64,000 bases of DNA from Aphelocoma coerulescens (GCF_041296385.1 NC_091018.1:2363501-2427500); one strand, 5' to 3'. Shown: positions 13,723 to 26,259, counted from the stretch's first letter. Made by a program: numbers and translations. The notes: a model not told the origin generated them from the letters alone.

Positions 13723-13869
13723 AGGGTTTGGGGGATATTTTGGTGGGGTTTTTGTTGTTTCTGTTTTGGTTTGGTTTTTCTTTGTGTTATTTTTGTTTGT
13801 TTGTTTGTTTGATTTGGTTTTTGGGTTTGTTTTGTTTTGGGTTTTTTTGTTGTTGTTATTGGGGTTTCT
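13723..13869. repeat. GT-rich low-complexity tract with (GTTT)n core
   Basis: About 147 bases made almost only of G and T on the plus strand, including four to five clean GTTT units near 13793-13812 and GTT units near 13848-13857. This is a degenerate microsatellite with strong strand asymmetry. No open frame or transposon is associated. Confidence 0.85.
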
Positions 13870-14184
13870 GTCAGGAAGAAACATGATCCAGTGCCTGTGT
13901 GTTCTTCAGGGTGTCTTTACAAAACATTTATAGTTTCCCCACTCATGGCACATTTTGGGTACTGATGATACAGCTCTTCTTTCAGGAAAAAAAAGATTGG
14001 TGGATAGTTGATCATGGTGTGTGTTGCATGATACCATCCAGTGAAATGCATGGGGACACATATTTTAACTCTAATTTGGGTTGCCAGCAGTAATTGGTCA
14101 CAGAAGCCAGTTTGGGCTGAATGGGCACTAAACAATTGTTTGAAGTAGGAGCAAGATGGAAGTTTTAACCTTAAAAGAACCGTA

Positions 14185-14492
14185 GACCCATTTCAGTACC
14201 TAAAGGGGCTACAAAGAGCTGGAGAGGGGCTTTGGACAAGGGCCTAGAGTTGAAGGAGTTGGGTAGGTAGGTTTAGATTGGATATTGAGGAGAAATTCTT
14301 CCCTGTGAGGCTGGTGAGGCCCTGGCACAGAGAAGCTGTGGCTGCCCCTGGATCCCTGGAAGGGTCCAAGGCCAGGCTGAACAGCACTTGGAGCAGCCTG
14401 GGATAGTAGAAGGTCTTCCTGCTCATGTCACATGACATGGAGATGATGTTTAGGGTCCCTTCCAAGCCAAACCTCTCCATGATTCTGTGATG
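14185..14492 (+). mobile_element. CR1 LINE 3' end, 5'-truncated (about 310 bp)
   Basis: Sense-orientation CR1 3' end. Recognisable blocks are 'agctggagaggggctttgga' (about 14218), 'ggtttagattggatattga' (about 14269), 'gaaattcttccctgtgagg' (about 14292), 'ggatccctggaagggtccaa' (about 14350), 'gagcagcctgggatagtaga' (about 14392) and the tail 'tccatgattctgtga' (about 14478-14492). After the tail, 'tctatatcattctatatcac' may be further decayed octamer units. No coding region survives. It belongs to the same broad CR1 type as the copies at 18.3 and 37.5 kb. The 5' edge is uncertain by about 20 bases. Confidence 0.92.
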
Positions 14493-17400
14493 TCCATCTA
14501 TATCATTCTATATCACACTATAATGCATTATTACACCACAGTGCAGTCCCAGTTGCTGAAGCTGTTTAGCATAAGGACTTTGACACAAAGCTTTGGAAGC
14601 TCACGGTTGTTGACGTGGTTTTCAATGGCTGTTTCTGCACTGCAGCTCCCAGTTTGAGGCAGGCCCTGCAGAGGAATGTAACTGAGCAATGGCAGAGCAA
14701 ATCCCAGCAGTGATCACTCAGGAAACCTTGGGGTTAGTGAGGAACAGGTCTCTGCTTGGCAAAGGAGACACTGAGTCCAGACAGAAAGGACAGACTGAAA
14801 GCAGCCGCCCCCAAAATGTTAATGAACTGTCAAACTATTTTAATTTCAACCATCTGCACTCAAAAGGAAGGCAGTCTAATCCAGAAGAACTGTCTGCTAG
14901 GGAAAGTCTAGCTAAGACTGGAGCACCTGGGCTCCCAGCGTGTTCTGGTGCCAGTGGCTTTGTCGTGATGATCCCATCCTGGGTACCAATCCCAAATGTT
15001 AACTGTGCTCTCACGTCTCGCAGCGAAGCGCAGCCGTTCCTGCTGAGCACAGTGGGGAGCACACAATTGCATGTGTAGGTGTAACTTTATCTCAGTACTC
15101 ACTGTCCTTTCACTTCTAGGAGAAATTATTCCATTTCTGGTCCTTTCCCTTCTGGGAGCAGAGCAGACACTCTTGTATCTTTTCCAGCTCTGCCACAGAT
15201 TGTACCAGGTTACCGCAGGGACGATGAGATGAAGTTGTACTTGAGTAGAAAATGTGTTTTCATTGCTGTGTTGGTCACCTGGCTGGGAGTTTTGTCCACT
15301 TATTTATTCTCCCTCTACAACCCTCCAGATGAGGTTAGGCAAAACACTTTAGTTTGTATTGATGGGGGTTGTTTTCCTCTCTAGTTACAAAGAAAAAAAC
15401 CCGTTTTACTGATTAGCATTTAAAACATCCCAAGACTTTTAAAAATGAAACCATTTTTAATAGAGTAATTTTGAAGCCAGAAATAATTAAACCAGAAATT
15501 GTCCTGCACATTTTATTTCTAAAGCTACAGGATATACATGATTTGTATCTTATGGCAGGTAAGTTTTGTACAGAACCTCCTGTATTACCACATTTCTGCA
15601 CAAAAGCAGAGGTTGCACAGCTCTGTTGGGCAGTTGCAGAATTGATGTCCATGGCCATTAACTCTCATCCAGCACTTTCAACACGTTGTATAATATTACT
15701 TCACAAATGTGTTTGGCATCCAGGAGTCCAATACAATGTAATGAATTGCATAAATTTGTTGCTTTTTATCTGAAGTCTTCCAAACTTGTAAATATTATGT
15801 CAAGGTGTGAATGCCTGTTATTTCCTTGTCCTTATTTTGCTTTGTCAAACAAGACTTTGTGTATCAGAAATTATTTTATTGTGTTGTTATTCCATATGTC
15901 ACATGATGTTAACTGAAGATAGGACACTTATGGAATTGCTGTTCATTTGTGTTTGTGTCATTGCACTTTGCAAAAGTGCTTTTTTTGCAGAGGAAGTCCT
16001 CCAGTGTTTTTTCATTGTGGAATCAGAATTTTTTTTGTCCTGAATGAATGATTAAAGTACCTCCCCCCCCAGTATTTAGTTACTGTTTTTCTCCCCCGCT
16101 GCTTATTTTTGTGCATGAACACTTAGCAGATTTGGCTGCAAAAAGAAAGGCAAATACAAAGCACACAAGGGCTGATTTTCTGCATTGTCTGTATTCCCAG
16201 CCAGCTATGTTAGCCAAGATCCATGCCTAAAATAAATACAGTTATTTTTATTGTTCTAGATCTCTTTCTCAGTGTGTACACTGAATTGTGACAGAATTGT
16301 TTACTTTGTTGTGAACATCAATCCATGGATTCCCAAACCCTCCCTGCAGACGTGGCAGAGAAGGGCAGGCAGGGATGTTCTCACGTGCTGGGTTCAAAGC
16401 ATTTGCCATTTGGGGAACCGACTGAAATACAGCACTGAGGGTGGGCCCCACAGGCTCTGCCATTTTGTCTTTCTCAACAGTCTTCAGCTAAGGAAATATT
16501 CCAGAAGAAAAGGGCTCCTTGATATGTGGCCAATAGTTTTTTCTAGGGAGAGCTCTTGTTGCTCAGTGTGCCAAGCTGAAGAGCTGCATGTGCTGAGGTA
16601 ACAGGCTGCACTTCATTCATCCTCAGACCACGATGACATCTAGATTATTTAGCTTGCTGATTTTTCTGTCAGGCCTTTAGAACTACAAACAGGTTAAGGG
16701 AAAAGTATTGTTATCAAGCTGGAGCAGTGAGTTTTATGACCTTCAAAGAAGCTGCAGGTGCTTCATTCTCAATGTGCTTGGGGTTTATTTTTATACATGT
16801 ATATATAATGTCTTGAATTGTGTCTCCATACCCTTAATTCAACAACTGATAGTTTATTTTTTCTGGGTTGTGCTGAGTACTGTGTTCCATTTCGTAGCTC
16901 TGTTCCCATACTGACTGATTTGAGCTTGTAGAAATGAGTGACAGCCCAGGCTGCCTTTGGCGTTCAATGGAAATAAACCCTCTCAAGGTATCAGCACCAT
17001 ATCTGACTTGCCAGAAAGTAGAAACTTTGTGGGAAATTGGATGGTGCAAGGTGCAAAAGGAGGTGTGAGTGGTTGTTTTTCTGTTTTTAAGCCAGAGTTT
17101 GGCCTAATTAAATTCTTAGAGTATTAAATGTGCTACAGTGTACAGCAAAAGAGCTCTCTAAGAACACACTGACAATGTTAGAGAATTCAAGTTGGTAACT
17201 CCTCAGTGTCAGACCTTTGAACAGATTTGGTTTTGTTCTTCAGCTTACAAACCACTTTCTTAATTAGATTAGCCTGCCACAGGCTCTTGGCAAATTCAAA
17301 CTTTAGTGCCAATAAGAACAAACACAATTAATTAATCCATACATAAAAAAGGAAGGAATAAATGATCCACTTACCCTGGCAGGAAAAGCTCTGCTGGAAC

Positions 17401-18296
17401 CTCAGTCTCAGTGGCACTTGCTACAGTTCTTTTGTGCAGCCACGGGTTAGGCAAATGTGTCTAGTGGGAAGCATGAAAAACTTGCTATGACATAGACTTC
17501 AAAATTTACTCTTATTTATAAAATTGCAATCCAACTCCTTATTTTTCACTTACAAAGGTTACAAATTTTCCATTTCAGAAAGAGGAAACTGGCCTCGGGA
17601 GCACCTTATGTGTCCTTATTGCAAACATTTAAAGTTGGCATTAATATTCATTTCAGTAATGTTGCTTCAAAGTATGGTCTGATGTTTTAATTTTGCATGA
17701 CATTTGAGAAGCAGCAGAGTCTAAGTGATTTTCTGTAAATACGTTGACTTTATAATATTAAAGACTTTATTCTTTGGTGCAAGTTAATAGCACTGTTACC
17801 ATGGAACACTTATTCCTTTAATTTCATGTAAATTTAAATTTTATGATGTTTGCTTCTCCAAGATTATATAATCCCTTTTTATTGAAAAGAATCACAATTA
17901 TGCAAATGATGATATCCAAGGAGACAAGCAGCAATTAACTGCAAAAGACAGGCTGTTACCAAAAGAGTTTAGTCTCAATGAACATAACAGGACCTCCTTT
18001 AAAATAAACCTTTATTTAAAGAAATCAATTTGGCATAGTTTCTAAAAGAAAGCAATTCATTCAGACAGAAGTTTCTGGTCTTTGCAGCATGTTCAGTAAT
18101 ATATCTGAGGTTTTTTCTTTGACTCCAAATGCATTATTTCTGTACACAGAACATGGAGAGCAGAAAGCTTCAGCATCAGCGTGGACTCTGCTGGCTTTGC
18201 TTCCAAGAAAACTCAAAAAAGATTTGTCTTTCTCCAGGAGGCCGTTAATGAAGCAAAATAGTAATTTGTAAGCTTGGAGTTACTCAGTCTGATGGT
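14493..18296. other. Unannotated stretch, with an orphan open frame at 14689-15078
   Basis: Apart from the open frame listed separately, nothing is recognised in about 3.8 kb. There is a C8 run at 16063-16070. Short open frames in this interval overlap on both strands and have no known motifs. Confidence 0.5.
14689..15078 (+). other. Orphan open reading frame, 129 codons, probably not a gene
   Basis: It begins at an ATG with a fair start context (G at -3, G at +4) and runs 129 codons to TAG. The predicted protein is hydrophilic in its first 85 residues. It has no signal peptide, membrane segment, zinc-finger spacing or other motif I recognise. Frames of about this length are expected roughly once by chance in 64 kb of such DNA. 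The last 80 bases are unusual: five CpGs lie within 15014-15036, flanked by a perfect 9-bp inverted repeat (ACTGTGCTC at 15002-15010, GAGCACAGT at 15045-15053). It could be part of an unrecognised old retroelement or a single exon; neither can be shown here. Confidence 0.12.
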
Positions 18297-18393
18297 CTTT
18301 GAGCAGCCTGGTCTAGTGGAAGGTGTCCCTGTCCATGGCAGGGAGCTGGGACTGGATGGCCTCAAAGGTCCCTTCCAACCCAAACCATTCCTT
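18297..18393 (+). mobile_element. CR1 LINE 3' end, severely truncated (about 97 bp)
   Basis: Only the last hundred bases of a CR1 element remain, in sense orientation: 'gagcagcctggtctagtgga' (18301-18320), 'ggtgtccctgtccatggcag' (about 18322-18341) and 'ggtcccttccaacccaaacc' (about 18367-18386). It ends at 'attcc', with the terminal octamer repeats lost. The wording is close to the common avian CR1 3' end, so the call is firm despite the size. Confidence 0.9.
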
Positions 18394-20244
18394 GAGAGTC
18401 CCTGGTCACAGCTCTGGAAATGTTAAACAATGCCCAAAAGAACTGTGTGGGTCAATCCGAGCCTCCCTGGAGCAGGCATGGATTTGGATCCAGCCGTGTG
18501 CTGTGTATTTCTCTTGCTCTCCAAACGATGCCTCAGTCTCCCGTGTGCTTTGGAATGCACTTTAAAATGTTCACAGATGGCTTGAGAACATACTTAAGAG
18601 CTCTCTCTCCTTGGATACCTTCCCTGTGCTTGATGAGAGAGTGATGCTGCCTCAGATATGGGCAGACTTGCAACTGTGGCAAGTGGATGTGCTGTTACGT
18701 ATCAGAATTAATTTTGTTTTCCCAGTTCCCCGTGTGCAGAACTGAGCAGTGTTGGAGGAGGAGGAAAATGCAGCTGGTTCCTGGAGAACAGATTTTTTCC
18801 TCTGTAATTTTTGATACTCTGAACTGTCAAGGAGCCTCAGGGGAGATTGTGGAAGGGAAAATTGGAGGTGAGGGTGGGATTTGAATGGGTCAGAGAGCAA
18901 GCAAAGGGTGTCAGGGATTAAAGTGCAGCACAGCTACAGGACAGGGTCACTCATGAGCTACCAGAATCCTCTCTGTCACTGCAAACTAGGTAATACACAT
19001 ATACCAGATGCATTTTCCCTTGCCCCTTTACAGGTAGTAGATGTGAATAAACTCTGGGACCAGGGCTATATCGTCCAAGAAAAAACAGGGATATGCTCTT
19101 CCTTCTCCGCTGTCTCTTGCAGAGAATCAGCCAAGGGAGCAGCCTGGGCAGGGATCCATCAGACTTTAGGGAGGGCTGTTGCTTCAGACAGAGTTGTTAG
19201 AGCTGTGCATGAGCTCAGGAAAGCCTCATGGCTGCCAAAAGCCTGAAGAGTGTCAATAGATTCTGTGTGCTTTAAATCACCAGAACTGCCAGCAAGTTTC
19301 ATAGTTGCAGATAACTGCGATTAGCACACCTGGGAAAATATTTTCTCCATTAGTGGCTTTCCCTCAATGAAAGTCAAAGATTAAATAAAAAGCCTGCCCC
19401 ATCTCAGAAAAGGAAAATAGGCTTCAGAATTTGTCTGATAACTGCAAAACAGAGAGGCCTCATCTTATGTGTTCTATTTGCACTTCTCAAAACATTTTAT
19501 AATGTGTTAAATATTAGGTGTGGTAAACATATAATATCACATTTTATAGGTAGGTCAACACCGAAAATAGAGATATTCTGCGAACTCCACATTGAATGCC
19601 TGCTTATGTAGGGTTTTTATCTGTAGTTGTAGTCACAGAGATATGAGGTTGTGTCCTGGACAGTTACCTACCCTAACATCGAACAGAGACAATATCAATT
19701 CGGAATCACACAGCTCTTTTGTTTTAGTTTTTTTGTGTGTTTTATTTTTTATTAGTTTAAGTTTCCCATTACTTAGATAAACACTAACTTGTGAAAGGAT
19801 TACTGTTCTTTTAGAGTTGAATGTCAGACAAGTGCCAATAATGTGGGCGATAGGCTTTCCTCATGCACTGTGCTGGGGTTAAGGTGCAGCTGTGAGGACC
19901 ATAGAGAGGAATTTCAGGAGGCATTTGACACTGGCAGGAGGTTGTAATGAAGTGTGCAGGAGCAAGATAAAATTGGCATTTCAGTGCAGTGTGAATGTCA
20001 AGTCATAGAAAGGTGTTGACCTCTAACCATCAATTTTAACTACGTTCCTTCTCTATGCTCCCTAGTGCTTTGCCCCAAAGTTGCCAATACCTCACAGCTG
20101 GCATTAAAACCATTCCAGCTCAGACAATCTCTATTACATTCAGTGATTAGGTCTTCTCCAGTGAATATTGTGTATAAGGGATGGGATTGATCATATCTTT
20201 CAAAAGTACTGTGGATATCACGTGGGATAACACCTAGAAAGGTC

Positions 20245-20277
20245 AGGGTGGAACAGTTAACCAGACAAATCCACCCT
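20245..20277. repeat. Perfect 8-bp inverted repeat, 17-base loop
   Basis: AGGGTGGA (20245-20252) and TCCACCCT (20270-20277) are exact reverse complements separated by 17 bases. No U-run follows and no gene is nearby, so it is recorded only as a possible hairpin or paired factor site. Confidence 0.5.
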
Positions 20278-20790
20278 AGTGCAGTTCAGATTTGGATTTA
20301 TCAAAAATAGATTTTTTCTGTTGTATGAGCTAAGTAAACCTCTAGCAAACTGACTGAAAAGCTGAGTTTCAGCAGGTTGGAGCTCACTCAGTTTATTCCA
20401 CATTAATGAAAAATGAACCCCAGGCAGAAAGGGAGTGTTGATGATGATCAATTTGTAATGCCTGTACAGCAAAATGAGAAAATCAGCTATCAGGACACAG
20501 CACAGGCTGAAGGAACAAAAGCATCTCCTTCTGTTATTGCATTGCCTCAGAGGATATTGTTTTAGCTTCTTATTTATTTATTTAAGACTGAGTATGGAGG
20601 ACTGAAACCACTTGCAGTTAAATAATAACCATTGGAGAAATGAATATAATCCACAGAAAAACACCGAGCAATTAAAACATAATTTGAGTCTCTAAGTTAA
20701 TATATTCAATTGTGAGGAGTCTCTATGTAAGTTTGGTATGGAGATGTATTTAAAGTGCTACAAGTGTAATAAAAACTTAACCATAATAAC

Positions 20791-20822
20791 CCCCCAAACC
20801 AAACCAAACCAAACAAAACCCA
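20791..20822. repeat. Short (AAACC)n-type simple repeat
   Basis: A C6 run is followed by about five AAACC/AAAC units on the plus strand. It is a short imperfect microsatellite. The opposite strand resembles the GT-rich wording of the tract at 13.8 kb. Confidence 0.8.
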
Positions 20823-22061
20823 CCCCCTTCCACTCTTAGTTAAGTAAAAAGACAACTTCACCAATCAAATGAAGCAGGATGAGGTTTTTCAGAAGGGGCA
20901 CAATTTGTGAGACAAGAAAAGCTGAGAAAGAAGCCAGATATGAGGATGTAATATTGACTAGATGTAACTTTTTTCACATTCAGTGCCTTGATTTCCCAAA
21001 ATATATTTTTTTCTGAAATCCAAAGAATTTTATATGGGATTCTTGGAAATCTGAAGTTCATCCAAAACTTTGTATTGTTTTTGGATGTAAAACACCTGTT
21101 CAAAATACCAACTCTTGCTTTGAGACCAAGAATAGTTTTTACATTTGTTTACAAAGCCTTTAGGAGGCTTTTATACCAAAATCCCTCCGGAGATCTCAGT
21201 TTAGAAATAGTGAAACTCCCCCTGGTTAATAAAGGGAAATAGGTAATGTCCACATGGCACAGCCTTCAGTGGAGGGAGCAGGAGGGAGAGGAGATCTGGA
21301 ACACGTAGAGATCCCTCAGGGACAATCTCTGAACTAACACTGAAATATTTTTGGTCCTATTTGTGCAAAGGAGATTTGGGGAGCTTAGTGGGACAGACAG
21401 AGAAGATTTTACAGAGAGTTACTGGTGAACTCGCTCCAAAACACCTCCAGATGATGAAAAGTCCAAGGCTTTGCACAGGTGAGCTAAGATGAAATCTTTT
21501 GTCTGATCTCTCAACTATCCTTTCTTGAAGTAAAAAGATTTTTTTCCTTTTAGAACAACTGACACCAAGTTTTATCCCCTAAACCCAGGAAACAGGCACC
21601 AAAACCTGCCAGAGTTAAGTATATCCCTGTATGGGAGCATTCTTGATGTTTGTTATAACAAATGTTTGAAGGAATGAGTCTGTATAAATAAATAATGATT
21701 AAATAAAATCCCCCCCTTCTCTTCCTGCTACTCCAAGTGCTGTTAGAGTTGGGAGCAATGAGCTACTTTTATTCTGTGCAGTGTTTCAGTAATTTATTTG
21801 CTATGGAGAGAAACCTTACCCTTTATAAAACAGGACAAAGCATATACTTGTGATTCATTATCTTATCTAGACTGAACAGTTTCTTTTTATTTATACTTGT
21901 TTTGAAATTTTTTTTTTAAATACTACAACTATTTACTTTTAAAAATTGAGATAGGAATAGGAGGTACCACAGATTCACCATTTTCCCCATTTATCTTATC
22001 TGACCCTCTTATAGGTGCAGCTGGGAAGGGAGGCCAGACTCTTTTTGGTGTGGCCAAACCC

Positions 22062-22133
22062 AGAATGTCAGGATTTGAGAAATGCCCCCCTAAATTTGTC
22101 AGGCTGGCATTTCCTTCTCAAATCCAGTATTCT
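22062..22133. ncRNA. Pre-miRNA-like imperfect hairpin, function unknown
   Basis: GGATTTGAG (22071-22079) pairs with CTCAAATCC (22117-22125). The next seven bases AAATGCC (22080-22086) pair with GGCATTT (22106-22112), leaving a four-base bulge on the 3' arm (22113-22116) and a 19-base loop. An outer AGAAT/ATTCT stem (22062-22066 with 22129-22133) extends it across a small internal loop. This gives 21 pairs over 72 nt, a size compatible with a microRNA precursor on either strand. I do not recognise the sequence as a known miRNA. A relic of a small palindromic transposon is an equal alternative. Confidence 0.2.
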
Positions 22134-25100
22134 TAGGTGCTTATGCCTACTTGTTTATAAAACACACCTAATAAATGCAGCCAGGCCAAACCAAGCCCAT
22201 GTTGAAGGTAATGGTGCAGAAAAGAGCTCTGTAAAGCTGGAGAAAACAGCCTGAACTTCAGAATATGTGATGGATACAAAGTTGTATGAAGTTGGGAGGC
22301 AGGAAAGGAAAAGTCAAGGAGAGCTGATGAGACACAGAATAAATAAATCCTGAGTATAACCTGAAAACGTTTTCAAAAAAAAGAAGATGTAAAAGTAAAA
22401 AGTTACAAATGTAATTAAAAATATTAAATGAAAAGAAAAGAAGATATAAAATAAGAGAATGTTATCTTAAATTGATACACTTTGCATTGTTTTTTTCCAG
22501 AGATATTTAGAGGCAAAATAGAGCATTTATGATTTTTGTATCAGTGTCTGAAAGAAGGATCTTCTAAACTCAGTGCATTCCCAGTCATTTCTTTTAGGCT
22601 TTTGATCATGGTGTAGAAATGTGGCTTGTACTGTCTTTGTAGGATCACTTGTAGATGGCTGGCTGAGTTTCAAGTCCTTTTTCTCTTGGGAAGTCAAGTC
22701 TTTTCCAGCTTCCTAGTAATTAAAAAGAAAAAAAAGCAGACTCCCACTGTGAAGGTATGGCATTTCAGCACAATTTTTATAATGCTGGAGCAGAATGATT
22801 TCATAAGCTTTGGAAGGAAAAAAAAAATTCAAGTTAGTGCTTTTGGTTCTGCATTAAATCATTTTCTGTAGCTCCTCATGGCACTCTGGTGTGGTTGTCA
22901 TTTTATAACTCTGGGTTTGAGCCTAGTTATAAAATGTGTGTATTTGTTTGTTAAAATCCACCTCTTGAAGAACAGTTTGCTTTCTGTATCTCAGCTGTGT
23001 TTTACTTGAAAAGGTAAATATGTTTTGATATTTTTAAGCTTCTCACTTTTGTTGTCTGGTTCAGTTTTCCATGTTCTTCAACTCAGTGTTGCTTAAAAAT
23101 ATGAAAACTAATTAACCTGAATTCAAGAGCAGAATGTGTGACTTGAGGTGTGGCCATCAATCTTTAGTTTGCATGTTGTAACAAAAAAGGAGGAAAAAGG
23201 GCTTGCTGGACAGTAGAAAAATACTGGTAATTGTGGTAATTCAGAAAACACATGCTGTGGGTTAATGCCAGTGTCACAAATGACTGTAAAGAGTTGTGAG
23301 CCTGGATAGAAAACTCAGGCAGTCTCATGTGTGACAGAAGCCTCCAAAAAGAATCTCACTGTGGTGCAATATCCATTGTATTAGATCCAAAATATCCAGG
23401 TGCTGGGGTGTTATAAATACAGACCGAGAGATGTGCAGTTAAGCCTTCACCACAGTGCCAATTGGTACTGCTGGCTGCACTAATCACAGCTCACGACTTG
23501 GACCAGAGGGGGAAAAAATGTGTTTTCCAAAGAAGCAATAAGAGATCCCAGAAGAATGAATATTCCATCAGGAGAATACCATGAGATGAAGTATTCTATT
23601 TATATTTGTATTGAATTCCTGCTGTGAGGAGAATTGCTACAATTTGACAGCATCATGTAGGACCTCATGTTTCTTTAGCTGTGAAGGTGTTTAGGAAGGT
23701 TTTTTGTTCTCAGTTCACTTTGCTTCTGTAGCATTGGTCAACTTTGTCTGAAGGAGGTGGTTGTGGTTTGCCCCAGGGTGGGACTTGCACCTCTCATAGC
23801 TACAGGGATAATTAAGACAAGAGACAATCATTTAGGAAGCATAGTAATACACTCATTTAAAAGTAATGTAAATTAAAATTAAGAGAAACATTTCCCTTCT
23901 CCAGGATGAGGAGGTGTGAAGAAACAGGCCAGAATGCCATAGCCAGTATATCTAGATATTTATTAGTTTGTTTATTTATTTATTTTTGATAAGAAAGATA
24001 TTTAACAGGCATTCAAAACTATATGATAGCCATCACAAATGATAGCAAGAAATCAGAATATTTGCAATGGCAAGCTCAATATGATAACCCTGTTATGAGA
24101 GATGAGGGGTGCCCTCCATTCCATCTTTATTCAAAAAGCTGAGCCAGGAAAAGTCCAAAGGTGGTTGGAGGTCAAATGAAAAACAAAATCACGATAGGAA
24201 AAACAAATTCCTCCTTGCTGAATAAAACATCTGCCTTCTGTGTGGTGCCTGTGTGGCCACAGAGCTCTGAAGTCTGAAGATATTTAGCACTTCAATATCC
24301 TTTTGTCCTTCCCAGACTTGAGAACTGAGTTTCCCCAGGGGACAGTTCTAGGCCACTGAGATTTTTGAGATGTTTACTCAGTGGCTGTAATTAAGTTAAA
24401 ATAAATGAGTAAAAGTAAACCTAATCTTTCTAAACTCTATCACAGAAGGCCTGGGTGTTCAAATATGAGCAGTTCCTGCATTATATGCTCTTAGCATGTT
24501 TATTCTGTAGCAAATAACAAATAAATACAGTTGATCCACCCACCACCAAGTAATCCATGTTTAAAGGTTTCAGGAATGCCAGGTATCCTTCTGCTGTCTC
24601 ACATCTTGTGAGTCAAATGTGAATGGTTTGATGTTGGCTTTGTTCAGTGTCCTGGTGATTGTGCAGATCCTCCCACAACAGCCTGAAAGTCTTATCCTGA
24701 CAGAAATGAAGGGGCTGTCTGATTTTACCAGAACATTTTAGGTTGGCTGTCACCATCTGAGGCACTTTACTGGAGTATCAAGATAAATAAACATAACGCT
24801 TTTTCCTTTGCTCTTCTCTCCAGGCTTCAGTCACCAGGTGGAAACAGGAGGAGTATATGATGCTGTTGATTGACATCTATAGGATAAAATTAATTCATTT
24901 AACGTAGAGGAGAAAAACACTTAGAATAATTACAGAGGAAAAGTGCAAGCTTCATAAGTGGTTTGGAAGATCTTAAAAATAGAAGTATCTACTACTGTTT
25001 GTTTTCTTTCTTTTTTTTTTTTTTTTTGAGAAATAACCTTAACAACCTCCTTGAATGACAGATATAAAATGTCAAAATCTGATACTTCATGAGGGGAGGA

Positions 25101-26102
25101 TGGTGAAGGATAACAAAGCCAAAGCAAGAACAGAAAAGAAGAGAAAGACGTGGATTTTCTTTCCTATCTATTATCTGACAACTTCTGTTTCACTGTCATT
25201 CTACAAATGTCTTGTAATAAAACCAAGTACTTTTCTTTACAAAGCTGCCCTCTTACAGTGCTAGGAGAAGGGGAATTTACAGTTTTACATCATTCAATGA
25301 GAAAGAGAACACAGAGGGTGATTTTGCAGTCACCTGTCTCTAAAGAGACAATTTATTTGTCAACTTATAATGACAAACTCACATTCATCTCTTATTTCTC
25401 CCTCTCTTTCTGTCCTTCTCTCTCTCTCTCCCACTCCCTCTTCCCCTTTCCTCTCTGTAAAGCTTTCCACATCTAATCCAATTACTTTGCAGTTTGTCTT
25501 TTCCATGCCTCAGTTTTCCTTAGGGAATGTTTGAAAGTGTTGAGTTGCATATTCCCCTTTGGTGGATTGCCCAAAATATATCTGTGCTCTCCCTCTCGGG
25601 GAGAGTTTTGTGCCAGACACCCTCCATGAGTAGCAGGAGTCTGCCTTTGACAGCAATACATATCCTGACCTTCAATTAAGCTGCAGGTTAAGACAATACT
25701 GGAAAATCAATAGCTCATTTTCTGTCTTTTGTGCTCAGATTTTGATGTTTACTAAGATAAAGGATGACAAGGCTGAAGGCAGGAATCTTTGCAGAACATC
25801 CATTGATGCTGCCAGAGGCTCAGGGGCCGGGTATGGCCTAATCTTTGCAAAGCTTCCAAACACCAATCAGCCAATAGATATCAGCTGTAGCTTTGCACTA
25901 CATCCACTGCCCTGGGACTCTCCTCAGGCAGCTTTTTCTCTTCTCCTCCAGTCTTCTGACCCAGGGGTTCCCTGGAAGGGTCACAAGAAATCCAAATTCA
26001 TTGGTGGTTACAGTTGCTGGGAGGAAGATCTGTAGCTTGAAGGCTTAAAGTCTTTGTATATCATTTTTAGCTTAAAGCCATTTTTATTATTATATTTTTC
26101 AG
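22134..26102. other. Unannotated non-coding stretch
   Basis: Nothing is recognised as a gene or transposon. It contains a TTTA-rich patch at about 23957-23987, a T17 run at 25011-25027, a pyrimidine-rich tract at 25385-25458 (listed) and a small hairpin CTCTCCC/GGGAGAG at 25587-25605. A strong-looking 3' splice acceptor ('tgtcttttgtgctcag', ending 25739) precedes a 97-codon open frame at 25742-26035 with no recognised homology. Confidence 0.5.
25385..25458. repeat. CT-rich pyrimidine tract
   Basis: About 70 bases that are nearly all pyrimidine on the plus strand, with a (TC)n core of about six units near 25418-25430. It is a degenerate polypyrimidine microsatellite. Confidence 0.8.
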
Positions 26103-26259
26103 ATATCTGTGTGTGAAGAGGATAAGTTTCGTTTACCTGTCCAACTTAAATCTACCCTGATAGCTGTGCCCTGTCCTCAGCTCTTCCAGTATCTGAATGG
26201 ACTCCCAGAATGGAGAGGGGACATTGAACTCCACTTTTTGGAGCATACTTGGCTGAAAG
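26103..26259 (+). other. Exon-like segment of 157 bp, unrecognised
   Basis: It is bounded on the left by a pyrimidine-rich acceptor ('ttattattatatttttcag') and on the right by a donor close to consensus (GAAAG|GTAACT at 26260). One frame is open across the whole segment (52 codons); the other two contain stops. The translation begins ISVCEEDKF and ends EHTWLK, with no domain I recognise. The frame has no ATG near its start, so it would be an internal exon. A run of this length bounded by AG and GT is not rare by chance in 64 kb. Either an lncRNA or coding exon, or a coincidence; I lean to coincidence. Confidence 0.15.

Larger units (their letters stand above)
18394..22061. other. Unannotated non-coding stretch
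   Basis: No gene is recognised. Open frames up to 121 codons (plus strand, 18881-19246) carry no known motif. Visible structure is a perfect 8-bp inverted repeat at 20245-20277 and a short AAACC-type repeat at about 20791-20822, both listed separately. A CACGTG E-box lies near 20219. Confidence 0.5.

Noticed and set aside
18881..19246. Open frame of 121 codons on the plus strand.
   Set aside because: No recognised motif, not flanked by convincing splice sites, and a length expected by chance.
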